Below, piece by piece: positions 9,918 to 19,056 of a DNA stretch of 63,375 bases (position 1 is its first letter; the number at the start of each line of letters is the position of its first letter). The notes below the pieces were generated by a model that saw nothing but the letters and a program-made list of their open reading frames with translations, made no database searches and was not told the origin of the DNA. The position numbers and the translations under genes were made by a program. Source of the stretch: Acetobacter persici JCM 25330 (GTDB taxonomy: Bacteria; Pseudomonadota; Alphaproteobacteria; Acetobacterales; Acetobacteraceae); the NCBI RefSeq assembly GCF_000613905.1, contig NZ_BAJW01000013.1, positions 1-63,375 of the forward strand. Direction: 5' to 3'.

Positions 9918-10552
9918 ATGCTCCGCGGTATGAGCGCCTCTCTCCCTCTCTCCCCCATTGCGGCCCTTGTGCTGGCAGGTGTTCCGGCTCCCGCCTTGGC
10001 GGATGTGATAAGCCCCTGCTCCCCCTTTCCAAGACCCAAACGGTGCTGGATTACGTGCTGACAGCACTCCGCCCCCAGTGCAGCGCGCTGGCCATCAGCG
10101 CCAATGGGGATGCCGCGCGTTTTGCACCGTGGAACCTGCCTGTTTTACCAGATACCCAGGCCGACATGGGGCCACTGGCAGGTATTCTGGAAGGCCTGCG
10201 CTGGGCAGAGACCTTAAACTGTTCCGTGCTGATCACGGTGCCCGGAGACACGCCGTTTATCCCGGCGGACCTGCCCCACAAATTGCTCCCTGCGCCGGCT
10301 GTTGCCGTCACACAGACCCGGCGGCATCATCTGGTGGCAAGCTGGCCCGTGGCGTGCCGGCCTGCTCTGGAACACTGGCTTGAGCAACCGGACAGTCCGG
10401 ACAAACGCCGCATCCGCTGTTTTGCCGCATCGCTAGGGGTGCAGGACGTTGTGTTTCCTGACCACACCCCGGATCTGTTTTTCAACATCAACACACCCGA
10501 TGATTATGCCTATGCCCGCGCACTGGCCCATGGAGGCCTGACCCATGTCTGA
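9918..10552 (+). CDS. mobA: Molybdenum cofactor guanylyltransferase MobA, frameshifted
   Basis: Transfers GMP to molybdopterin to form the MGD cofactor. The N-terminal nucleotide-binding signature LAG-x4-R-x-GG-x-DK is split across two frames. ALVLAG ends in one frame and CSGSRLGGCDKPLLPL continues one frame back, so one G is missing near 9979-9981. Downstream are GPLAGILEGLRWA and a VPGDTPF segment (metal-binding Asp), then NINTPDDY at the C terminus. All fit MobA; the corrected length is 211 aa. The start is uncertain between ATG 9918 and ATG 9930. Its stop overlaps the fdhD start. Confidence 0.85.
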
Positions 10553-11335
10553 CTTTGTCATGACCCAATGGCCTGTCACGCGTTTTACAGAGACGGAAAC
10601 AGAGACCACCACACTGGCCATTGCGGAAGAAACCCCGGTCAGCTTTGTGTTTAACAGTGTGCCCTACGCGGTGATGATGGCGAGCCTTCAGGATCTTGAA
10701 GACTATGCCTATGGGTTTTCCATCACAGAACGCCTTGTCTCGCACCCCTCCTCCATCAAAGCTGTCAGAACAGAGATCGGGGAAGATGGCGTAACCCTCT
10801 TTCTTGATATTGCCGGAGAGGACTTCCGGCGGCTGTTACAGTCTCGCCGCGCCATGACGGGCCGGACAGGCTGCGGTGTTTGCGGGAGCGAGGATCTGAA
10901 AAGTCTGCACACGGCCCTGCCGAGTGTGCCCGCCATGCCCCCCACCCCTCTTGCGGCTATCCAGCACGCCGTCAACACTCTGGCCGGGCATCAGACACTG
11001 AACGCACAGGTGCATATGTACATGGTGCCGCATGGTGCGCGGCAGACGGCAGCCTGCGCATGATCCGTGAGGATGTGGGCCGCCACAACGCGCTGGATAA
11101 ACTGATTGGTGCAGGCCTTCGTCAAAATGTCTATTTTTCTGAAGGATTTTGTCTGATTACCAGCCGCTGCTCTTATGAAATGGTGCAGAAAGCCATTCTG
11201 GCGGGTTTTTCAACGCTGGTCGCTATTTCCGCGCCAACCACCCGCGCTTTGCGGCTGGCGGAACAGGCTGGTCTGACCATTGTGGCGCTCGCACGGCGGT
11301 CCTCCCAATCCCTGTTTACAGGGACTGTTGGATAA
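10545..11335 (+). CDS. fdhD: Formate dehydrogenase accessory sulfurtransferase FdhD, frameshifted
   Basis: Moves sulfur to the Mo-bisMGD cofactor of formate dehydrogenase. The sulfur-relay Cys pair is seen as GCGVCGSE near residue 110. The second frame has HGAAWC and the hallmark REDVGRHNALDKLIG, then SRCSYEMVQKA. The halves are one frame apart around 11008-11010, where one missing G restores NAQGAYVHGAAWC and a 263-aa protein. The ATG overlaps the mobA stop, so the two are translationally coupled. Their pairing implies a molybdenum formate dehydrogenase elsewhere in the genome. Confidence 0.92.
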
Positions 11336-11390
11336 CAGCCTTTTTCCAAAATACTATTTTCACCGAAGATCATTTTAAAAATCAGACCAT

Positions 11391-11427
11391 AAAAAAACCC
11401 CCTTCAGGGTAGCCTGAAGGGGGTTTC
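11391..11427. terminator. Bidirectional terminator between fdhD and the porin
   Basis: AAACCCCCTTCAGG (11395-11408) and CCTGAAGGGGGTTT (11413-11426) form a perfect 14-bp stem with the tetraloop GTAG. The minus-strand reading ends in T7, so it mainly serves the porin gene. Confidence 0.9.
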
Positions 11428-11489
11428 TATCATTCGGTCAGGACAATCGTGCTGAAAGAGCCCCGGTCAGGCCTCTTTCTGACCGTGTT

Positions 11490-13210
11490 TTAGAAACCTG
11501 CCTGAACACGAACAGCAACGGAGTTACCCGTGCGGCCATAAGTATTGGTCGCCTGCATGCTGCGAGACACAATGAAGTGGCTGTAATCAAGCATGATGCG
11601 GAAGTGGCGGTTGGGATACCAGTTCAGACCACCTGTCCACACCGTCTGCTGACCACCACGGATGACGTTCTTCGCATACGCATCAGTCAGGCGGCTGTTG
11701 AGGTCGATCACACTGTAATGGCCGACAACTTCCAGCGCACCCCAGTGGTTACGGGCGGGATCAAATTCTTCGGCTTCCTTAACACCGGGTGCGCCGAAGG
11801 CCCCTTCTTTTTCATTATACAGACGCGGGTTGCCGAACAGGGTGTAGGATGCAGCCCCATACCAGCCTGGAAGCCAGCAGATTTCAGGCCCGGCGCGTCA
11901 CGCTGAACACCCACGTGATAGTATTCACCCTTCACAATCAGGCGCTTCCAGCGAACACCCAGTTCCGGACCAGCAGCCCAGACCTGTGCGGCATTGCTGA
12001 TGCCACCAGTTGCAGCCAGGTTGGCTTCACCAATGTCAAACTCAGGACGCTGACCGAAAGATGTGGAGCGTGAGCAGTGATACGCATCCGTGGAGTTACA
12101 GGCCAGACGGAAGGCAGAAATCCCGGAAGCGCCCATATGCACATCCCAGTTTTTGGTCGCAACAGGACGACCGGCAACACGCAGGGTTGCACCCGTCTGG
12201 CTGTCCACTGTCGAGCCGCTGCCGCCACCGTAATACGTGCTGCTCATGTCAGATGCGTTGCGGTGACCCCATTCCTGACCGGTGAAATAGCCTGCAATCC
12301 ACCAGCGCTTTTCATAGTGCAGACCACCAACGCTGAAGCGGGCATCACCCGCGGCGATGTTACGCACCATGTCGGTAATGCTCGGACGTTCAAGCGTAAA
12401 GAAGTCGTTGGAGCTTTCGGAATCTTCTTCCGTCACGCGCGGCTGGAAGTAGCCAACAGTCAGGATGGTATTCCGAAAACCAGTATAGTTCAGGTTGCCT
12501 TCATACAGGCCGACATACCCGTCATTATGGTTTGCACCAAAGTCAGGCGTCACAGCCGCAACAAAGTTTTTGTAGCGGAAGGTGAACGGGATACGCAGGC
12601 GGCGCATGTTGCTGGTAAAGCTGTTAAACGCGCCACGCGCTTCGTTCCCGCGCGGTCCGGAATTAAAGAAGCCGCCGAAATCTTCATGGAACGCAAGACC
12701 GATGGACAGGCCGTAAGCACCATCTTCAGACGCAACCGTGAAACGACCTTTCGGGAAGCCGACGATCATGCCGCCGACATGCACGTTTTCATCACTCTTG
12801 GTGGCAGCGCGGAAAGATTTCCAGGACATGACGTCCCCGCGGTCAGACGTCGGGGTGCCGGCATTGGCCAGATGGATGCGGTTTGCAAAGGGAGCGGGTT
12901 CATTGAACTGCACGCTCGGGTCAACCGGTCCGGAGGCAATCTCACGATGGCTGGTGGCACGACCGCCATGAGCTGATGCGGTGCTCATGTGGTCCTGTTT
13001 GTGAGAGACGCTTTCAGTGCGGGCGAGACGGGATTTCAGCGTTGTGATCTGCCCCATCATCTCTTTACGCATTTGCGCCATTTCAAGGCGAAGTGCGCGG
13101 ATCTGCGCATCATCAGAGGAGGATGCCATTGCGACGGGGGCTGCGCCACCCATCAGAAAAGAAGCAAACGCAAGAGATGAAATAACCGGTTTACAGCGCA
13201 TCATTGCCAT
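11490..13210 (-). CDS. Phosphate-selective porin (OprO/OprP family), frameshifted
   Basis: Outer-membrane beta-barrel of the OprP/OprO family, which passes phosphate or polyphosphate. A signal peptide (SSLAFASFLMGGAAPVAMA) is followed by a short coiled-coil (residues ~35-65, RALRLEMAQMRKEMMGQ) and then barrel strands, including NTILTVGYFQPR and FFTLERPSITDM, the family's hallmark region. It ends in the outer-membrane-type terminal Phe (RVQAGF). One base is missing near 11862: the first frame ends at 11708, while FGNPRLYNEKEGAFG continues in the other frame. Corrected length about 573 aa. A Pho-box array precedes it, and pstS lies upstream. The start at 13210 has further Met codons two and three residues on. 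Confidence 0.87.
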
Positions 13211-13261
13211 TCCAGAGGAGAGAAGATGAACGCTGAATATCCCGGCGAACGCACTTTGTGC

Positions 13262-13301
13262 GTGATGGTTTCGTGATGCTTTCGTTACAGTTGTATGACA
13301 A
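13262..13301 (-). promoter_or_regulatory. Pho box array upstream of the porin
   Basis: Read on the minus strand, four 7-bp units recur every 11 bases: TTGTCAT, CTGTAAC, GCATCAC, CCATCAC, separated by ACAA, GAAA, GAAA. This matches the PhoB-binding architecture (7-bp CTGTCAT-like repeats with A/T-rich 4-bp spacers). It lies about 50-90 bases upstream of the porin start, a usual place for a PhoB-activated promoter. Confidence 0.8.
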
Positions 13302-13332
13302 AAAAGGCGGGCTGAATAATTCAGCCCGCCTT
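13299..13332 (-). terminator. Terminator after pstS, abutting the porin Pho box
   Basis: AAGGCGGGCTGAAT (13304-13317) and ATTCAGCCCGCCTT (13319-13332) form a 14-bp stem, with T6 behind it in the minus-strand direction. The T-tract runs directly into the first Pho-box unit. Confidence 0.85.
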
Positions 13333-13342
13333 CACATATCAA

Positions 13343-13376
13343 AAGACTTTATGAACAGGATTTTTTATAAAGTCTT
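13343..13376 (-). repeat. Second hairpin downstream of pstS
   Basis: AAGACTTTAT (13343-13352) and ATAAAGTCTT (13367-13376) form a perfect 10-bp inverted repeat just after the pstS stop. It may protect or process the pstS mRNA 3' end. Confidence 0.55.
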
Positions 13377-13406
13377 CTAAAAAGTATTTATAAAATAAGG
13401 GGAGGA

Positions 13407-14426
13407 TTATTTTGCGCTTTTCCATGCGGACAGGATGCTGGTTTTAACAGCCTGCGGCAGAGCAACATAATCCAGCTTCTGTGCTGTTGCATCACCCTTT
13501 TCAAACGCCCAGGTGAAGAACGTGCGAACGGCTTCACCGCGTGCAGCGTTTTTCGGAGCGATCGGAGTCAGCACATAAGTTGCGGAAACAATCGGCCATG
13601 CCCCTTTACCCTGCGTATCGAGCAGGTTGACCGCAAAGTGAGACGCATGCTGCCAGTCGGCAGCTTCTGCTGCGTGGGCAAAACTTGCCTGATTTGCAGC
13701 AACATCTTCACCCGCACGGTTGTGCAGCTTGACAGTCGTCAGATGGTTGCGGCTGGCATAGGCATATTCAACATACCCGATAGCGCCTTCCGTGTTCTGC
13801 ACGGTTGCAGCAACACCATCATTCCCACGGGCACCCAGACCACCGGGCCATGAGATGGAAGTGCTGGCGCCCAGAGAATCGTGCCATGAGGCAGAAGCCC
13901 CGGCCAGATAGGACGTGAAGACAAACGTGGTGCCAGATCCGTCCGCACGGTGCACAGGGGCAACCGGCATATCAGGCAGTTTTACACCCGGGTTGAGGGC
14001 GGCAATTTTCGGGTCATTCCATTCCGTGATTTCACCGGAATAAATGCCAGCCAGCACCGCACCGCTCAGGCGCAGCGCATCAGCTTGATGCCCGGAATGT
14101 TAATGACGGGCACGATACCGCCCATAACTGTGGGGAACTGAAAGAGACCGGCGGATTCAATCTTTTTTGCATCCATCGGCGCATCGGAAGCACCGAAATC
14201 AACCGTTCCTGCCAGAACCTGATTCTGTCCGGCGCTGGAGCCAACGCTCTGGTAGTTTACCGTCACGCCAGCGGCGGTCTTGGCGGTCTCACCCCAGGCT
14301 TCATAAATCGGGGCGGCAAAGCTGGAACCCGCGCCAGTGACGCTTTCAGCGGGAGATGCTCGGCAGTGCAGCGGTCAAGCACGTTGCAGCAAGCAGACAC
14401 AGAGCAGGCCTGAAGGAAAGACGCAT
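13407..14426 (-). CDS. pstS: Phosphate-binding protein PstS, two compensating frameshifts
   Basis: Periplasmic phosphate-binding component of the Pst ABC importer. A signal peptide starts at MRLSFRPALCLLAATC. The phosphate-site motifs are VTGAGSSFAAPIY, QSVGSSAGQNQ and VHRADGSGTTFVF. The gene is read in three frames: one extra C in the CCC near 14356 separates signal peptide from mature protein, and one missing base near 14084 separates IPGIK from ADALRLSGAVLAG. The net change is zero and the whole span gives 339 aa. It sits directly downstream of phoR, and a textbook Pho box precedes it. The pstC, pstA, pstB and phoU genes are not in the window. Confidence 0.92.
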
Positions 14427-14511
14427 TTCGGTTTTATCCCTGGACATCATAAATAACGACGCAAATCGTTACGTCGGGGACAAGCCTTAGCGGGTTTAGC
14501 TTCGCCACGGC

Positions 14512-14551
14512 ATGACATGTTCAAGACTGTTTTATGAAGGTTTTATGACAG
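14512..14551 (-). promoter_or_regulatory. Pho box upstream of pstS
   Basis: Minus-strand reading gives CTGTCAT-AAAA-CCTTCAT-AAAA-CAGTCTT-GAAC-ATGTCAT: four 7-bp units with an 11-bp period. The first unit is identical to the E. coli consensus half-site. It overlaps the last codons and stop of phoR, about 85-125 bases before the pstS start. Confidence 0.88.
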
Positions 14552-15814
14552 CAGGTGCCGCCGCAAGCGGCAGCCAGATTTTGCATGTTGTGCCCTTGCC
14601 CACCGTGCTTTCCACCGCAAAGCGACCACCATGCCGCGTGACCACATGCTGCACAATGGCAAGCCCGAGTCCACTGCCCTGCACGGAGGCGGCTGTCTTG
14701 GGCACACGATAAAAATGCTCCGTCAGCCGGGGCAGATGCCGTGCGGCAATACCCGGCCCGTTATCGGTCACACTCAGCACAACACCCGGCCCGGCTGGCC
14801 AGCGTGAATCGGGCGGAGCAAGCGTGCAGGAGACTGTTACGTGCAGGGCGGGTGATGCGCCGCCATCATGCGGCAAGGAGCCATATTTGACGGCGTTTTC
14901 AATCAGATTGATCAGCACCTGCACAAGCTGGCTGGTATCTGCGGCAACGCACAATGCCGGGTCTGGCACAGGCTCAATGGTCAGCCTGACTTTTTCAGCC
15001 GGAACAGCGCCTGAGACTCGGCCTTCAGGCGGCCCAGCAGATCCGCCAGCGCCACAGAGCCGCGCGGGCGCTGATGCTCCACACGCTGCACGCGGGACAA
15101 ATAAAGCAGATCATCCAGCAGATGCTGCATCCGCTTGCCCTGTGCCGCCATGATCCCCAGAAATTCCTGCTGGGCTTCCGGGTCATCCGCCGCCGGACCT
15201 TGCAGCGTTTCCACAAACCCCATGAGGGCGGCAAGCGGCGTGCGCAGCTCATGGCTGGCATAAGCGACAAAATCCGTATGCTGGCGCTCGGTATTATCGG
15301 CTTCCGTTTCATCACACAGAGTGACAAAAACCAGGGCGTTCTGCGCGCGTTCTGTCGAGGCGCTCATGCCCCGCGCACCAGTAAACAACACAGCAGGCAG
15401 AACATGCTGCTGGAAACGGGCCTGTATGACCCTGTGATGCGGGACATCCAGCACAATACGGGCCGTTTCTGACGTAACCGCAGCCTCTGTGCTTCGCTCA
15501 GCCAGCCGGTCCAGCGCCGTCTGGAAAGCGGGGTGCCGTTTGATACTGCCCAGCGTATCCGCAAAAATCCGGTGTGCCTCTGGTGAGGCATAATGCAGCC
15601 GGCGCTCCTCATCCAGCACCATCGTCGCCGCGGGCACACAGGCCATGACATGTTCCACCCCTTCCGGCACGGCGGTTCTGGAAGACTGAAGCGTATCCTC
15701 CTGAGTGTAGCGGGGCGTTTCTGTTTTTTCCGGCCGGAGCCGGGCTGCCAGCAGGCTTGCGGTCAGCCCGCTGCCAACCAGCACGCCTGCAACAGCAACA
15801 AGTGCCTCATGCAT
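14532..15814 (-). CDS. phoR: Phosphate regulon sensor histidine kinase PhoR, frameshifted
   Basis: Membrane sensor kinase that phosphorylates PhoB under phosphate limitation. A single N-terminal hydrophobic helix (ALVAVAGVLVGSGLTASLLAA) is followed by a PAS-like region (residues ~55-165). The H-box is HTDFVAYASHELRTPLAAL with phospho-acceptor His near residue 190. The ATPase motifs are LINLIENAVKYG (N box), VTDNGPGI (G1) and GSGLGLAIVQHV (G2). One A is missing in the A5 run at 14991-14995 (RLKK to VRLTIEP), giving 427 aa after correction. The ATG has a GGAGTG ribosome site. It lies 30 bases after phoB, so the two are probably co-transcribed. Confidence 0.9.
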
Positions 15815-15844
15815 AATCAGGCACTCCGGTGCGTCAGAACGCTC

Positions 15845-16535
15845 TTAGTCCTGTGGCATATCAAGGGCATATCCCCGGGCGCGGACAGTTCTGATCAGGT
15901 CTTTCTCATCCCCTGCGTTCAGCGTCTGCCGCAGCCGTCTGATATGCACGTCCACCGTGCGCAGTTCCACACAGGAGCTGCGCTCCCATGCCTGTTCCAG
16001 CAGTTCCTCGCGCGAGAAAACCTGACCGGGATGCGTCATCAGAAATTCCAGCAGTCTGTATTCCGTCGGCCCCAGAGGCAGGAGACGCCCGTTGCGTTCC
16101 ACCTTGTGCGCCACACGGTCCAGCACCAGAGACTCAAACTTCAGCACATTGCCTGAGGGCGGCAGCGGCGCAGCATGGCCTTAACGCGCGCAAAAAGCGT
16201 TTCCATGCCAAATGGCTTGATCAGATAATCATCCGCGCCAATTTCCAGCCCGCGCACGCTGTCCGTCTCCTGCCCGCGCGCACTGAGCATGATAATCGGG
16301 ATAGACTTTGTTTTGGGCTGCTCTCTCAACTGCCGGCAGACTTCCAGCCCGGAAATATTGGGGAGCATCCAGTCCAGCAAAATCAGGTCCGGCGCACGGC
16401 GCTGATCTGGTCAAGAGCTGTATGGCCATCACCCGCCAGCCGCACATCATAGCCCTGCTTTTCCAGATTATAGCAGATCAGCCGGGAGAGTGCCGGGTCA
16501 TCCTCAACAACGAGAACACTTGCATTGTGTGTCAT
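15845..16535 (-). CDS. phoB: Phosphate regulon response regulator PhoB, two frameshifts
   Basis: OmpR-class activator that binds Pho boxes when phosphorylated by PhoR. The receiver domain has VLVVEDD (acidic pocket), LILLDWMLP with the phospho-acceptor Asp near residue 53, LSARG and KPFG (conserved Lys). The winged-helix domain has [11 protein letters not shown] and [11 protein letters not shown]. Three frames are used: one C missing near 16390 (AVR to APDLILLD) and one C missing near 16155 (LRRC to [11 protein letters not shown]). Correcting both gives 230 aa, the standard PhoB size. The ATG at 16535 was chosen because it begins [13 protein letters not shown]. Confidence 0.92.
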
Positions 16536-16590
16536 GAACACCCCATAGCGATTCGCGCGCAGAATAAGCCGGGGGCCTGAGGAAAAACAA

Positions 16591-16615
16591 CCGGTGTCAC
16601 AAAAGTTACACACTT
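16591..16615 (-). promoter_or_regulatory. Possible weak Pho box upstream of phoB
   Basis: On the minus strand GTGTAAC-TTTT-GTGACAC sits about 60-75 bases before the phoB start. It has the 7-4-7 layout but only about 11 of 18 consensus matches. Autoregulation of phoB would be expected; this site is a weak candidate. Confidence 0.3.
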
Positions 16616-16744
16616 TGCGACCTCTGCCGGGAAAGCTCTGCTGGGGTGCAAAATCATTCTATGCAAGCTCCGGAATTCTGGATTATGGAGCGCTCAGGAG
16701 CCGGACCGGCAATTGTGCCGGATGCGCCTCCAGGAAACGCTCGC

Positions 16745-17130
16745 ATGAGTATTTTTCGCACATTTCTGCCGCAGCGCTGCAGAAGCTTTTTCCAGACCCT
16801 GCGAAACCAGATCTCCCGCTCCTTTTCTGAACGCGGACTGCTTGAACTGGCGATGCTGGAAGGCATCTGCACCACGCTGGACAACAAAGCCCAGCAGGAG
16901 CGTATCCGGGCACTGTATCCGGCCTCTGGTCTCTTCGGGGCGTTTGCAGACGCGGATACCGCGACGGCCATGCAGCAAAACCCGTTGCACCCTACGCCCT
17001 GACGGCGGACGCTGGCCCCGAGCAACACGGCGTCTGGCACCGTTCAGGAACATTTACGGGTTTGCCCGGTTACAAGGTGTCCCGGCTGCAAGGCTTCAGA
17101 CGGCAGGCTGCTTGCGTAACCTGCCTGTAA
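16745..17130 (+). CDS. Unrecognised small protein, probably frameshifted
   Basis: I do not recognise a family. The frame starts at an ATG at 16745 (MSIFRTFLPQRCRSFF), is helix-rich and basic at the start, and contains RIRALYPASGLFGAFADADTA. It stops at 17002. If one A is missing from the A4 run near 16985, the frame continues as KPVAPYALTADAGPEQHGVW to 17130, giving 128 aa with a Cys-containing tail. Without that correction it is an 85-aa protein. It starts divergently from phoB. Codon use looks like its neighbours, but existence as a gene rests on frame continuity only. Confidence 0.4.
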
Positions 17131-17242
17131 GTCGCGCCTCCTGCTCTTCGCTGCGGCTTGCCCGAACTGACTCTCCGCTTTTAAGCTGACAAAGAGCCGC
17201 ATGCTGCTTTGTCCGGCATGGCGCAGACAGGGGAAGAGCAGG

Positions 17243-17578
17243 ATGGCGCATATCAATTTTGTTGAACTACCAGCCCGGAATCTGAAAGACGCCAAAGCGT
17301 TTTACGAGAGCGTTTTTGGCTGGAGCCTGACAGAATTTGGCCCGGACTATGCCTGCACCATGACAGGTGACGTAGATCTGGGCTTACAGGGCGACGCAAC
17401 AGAAGCCCCTGCGGCACCCCTGCCTGTTGTGTGTGTCGAAAATCTGGAGGCCGCACAAAAGGCCGTCATTCAGGCCGGAGGCACTCTGAGCAAAGCGCCG
17501 TTCAGCTTCCCCGGTGGCCGCCGCTTCCATTTCCGGGACCCCAACGGCATGGAAATGGCCATTATGCAGGCCGACTGA
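17243..17578 (+). CDS. VOC-family (glyoxalase/bleomycin-resistance fold) protein
   Basis: Single-domain VOC protein of 111 aa. The first beta-alpha-beta unit has HINFVELPARNLKDAKAFYESVFGW; the second ends in HFRDPNGMEMAIM, the usual DPxGN-like segment with a metal-binding acidic residue. Such proteins are often small metalloenzymes or binding proteins; the substrate cannot be inferred. The ATG at 17243 has AGCAGG upstream and is the only start that keeps the fold complete. Intact gene, convergent with purA. Confidence 0.8.
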   Translation: MAHINFVELPARNLKDAKAFYESVFGWSLTEFGPDYACTMTGDVDLGLQGDATEAPAAPLPVVCVENLEAAQKAVIQAGGTLSKAPFSFPGGRRFHFRDPNGMEMAIMQAD

Positions 17579-17600
17579 TGGCCCCCTGCCGTTCTGGATA

Positions 17601-17667
17601 AAAAAGACCCGCCTTGTGCCCCCGGCCTCCTCGCATAAGAGAAGGCCGAAAAGCACGCAGCGGGTCT
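17601..17667 (-). terminator. Terminator after purA
   Basis: AGACCCGC (17605-17612) and GCGGGTCT (17660-17667) close a long structure with an inner GGCC-type stem; the minus-strand reading ends in T6. It separates purA from the convergent VOC gene. Confidence 0.65.
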
Positions 17668-17695
17668 GAACACCGTTTTCAGAATGAATGTTTAA

Positions 17696-18984
17696 TCAGT
17701 CTTCAAACGGGTCACGCATCAGGATGGTATCATCACGGTCCGGGCTAGTGGACAGCAGGGTGACGGGCGCCCCCACCAGTTCTTCAATCCGGCGCACATA
17801 TTTAATGGCCTGAGCCGGAAGGTCGGCCCAGCGGCGGGCACCGTGCGTGGTGTCTTTCCAGCCTTCCATCGTTTCAAAAATCGGCTTGATCCGGGCCTGA
17901 GCCGCCGGGGAGGACGGGAAGCGGTCGGTTTTTTCACCATCCAGCTCATAGCCCACGCAGATGCGGATTTCATCGAACCCGTCCAGCACGTCCAGCTTGG
18001 TCAGCGCCAGACCATTCACACCACCCACGCGCACCGCATGACGCACCAGAATGGCATCAAACCAGCCACAGCGGCGCGGACGCCCCGTCACCGTGCCAAA
18101 CTCATGCCCGCGCTCACCAATCTTGCGGCCGACATCATCAAACAGTTCTGTCGGGAACGGCCCTTCCCCTACGCGGGTGCAATAGGCCTTGGCAATACCC
18201 AGCACGAAACCGGCGGCGTTCGGCCCCATGCCAGCCCCGGTGCCTGCGTTGGAGGCAACAGTGTTGGAACTGGTGACGAACGGATAGGTCCCGTGATCCA
18301 CATCCAGCATCACAGCCTGAGCGCCTTCAAACAGGATCCGGCGGCCACCGCGACGGGCTTCATCCAGAATATCCCATGTCGGCGCCATAAACGGCAGTAC
18401 CTTGGGGGCAATCTCCGTCAGGAAGGCCATCAGCTCTTCCTTCTTAAACGTCTCAGCACCCAGACCAGCCAGCAGCGTGTTGTGGTGCAGCAGCAGTTCG
18501 TCCAGCTTCCAGTCAAGCGTTTCCGGCTCGGCCAGATCACACAGGCGGATGGCGCGGCGGGCCACCTTATCTTCATAGGCCGGGCCGATCCCGCGGCCTG
18601 TGGTGCCAATCTTGCGGTCCCCACGGGCAGCTTCACGCGCGCGGTCCAGCGCACCATGCACGGGCAGGATCAGCGGAGCATTTTCCGCAATTTTCAGGGT
18701 GTCTGGCGTCACCGTCAGCCCCTGTTCCTGAATACGGCCAATTTCCGCCAGCAGAGCCTGCGGGTCCACCACCACGCCGTTGCCGATAATGCCTAGCTTG
18801 CCGCTGACGACCCCTGAGGCAGCAGGGAAAGCTTGTAAACCTGATTGCCGACAACCAGCGTATGCCCGGCATTGTGGCCACCCTGAAAGCGCACAACAAT
18901 GTCTGCCCGGCTGGCCAGCCAGTCTACAATTTTACCTTTGCCTTCATCGCCCCACTGGGCGCCGATCACCGTGACGTTGGACAT
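17696..18984 (-). CDS. purA: Adenylosuccinate synthetase, frameshifted near the N terminus
   Basis: GTP-dependent condensation of IMP and aspartate, the first committed step to AMP. The N terminus carries the phosphate loop [14 protein letters not shown] and [11 protein letters not shown]. The second frame carries [24 protein letters not shown] (the glycine-rich IMP loop) and a C-terminal base-recognition region (LLSTSPDR). The frames change in the G4 run near 18813-18817, where one missing G restores [10 protein letters not shown] and a 429-aa protein. It is the last gene of a minus-strand chain from trpB; hisZ is 72 bases upstream. Confidence 0.95.
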
Positions 18985-19056
18985 AAACGGTCTGCTCCTG
19001 GAAAATCTGCCTGAAAACCTGTGGGGATGGTACGCTATCCCCCGTGGTGGAAAGGG

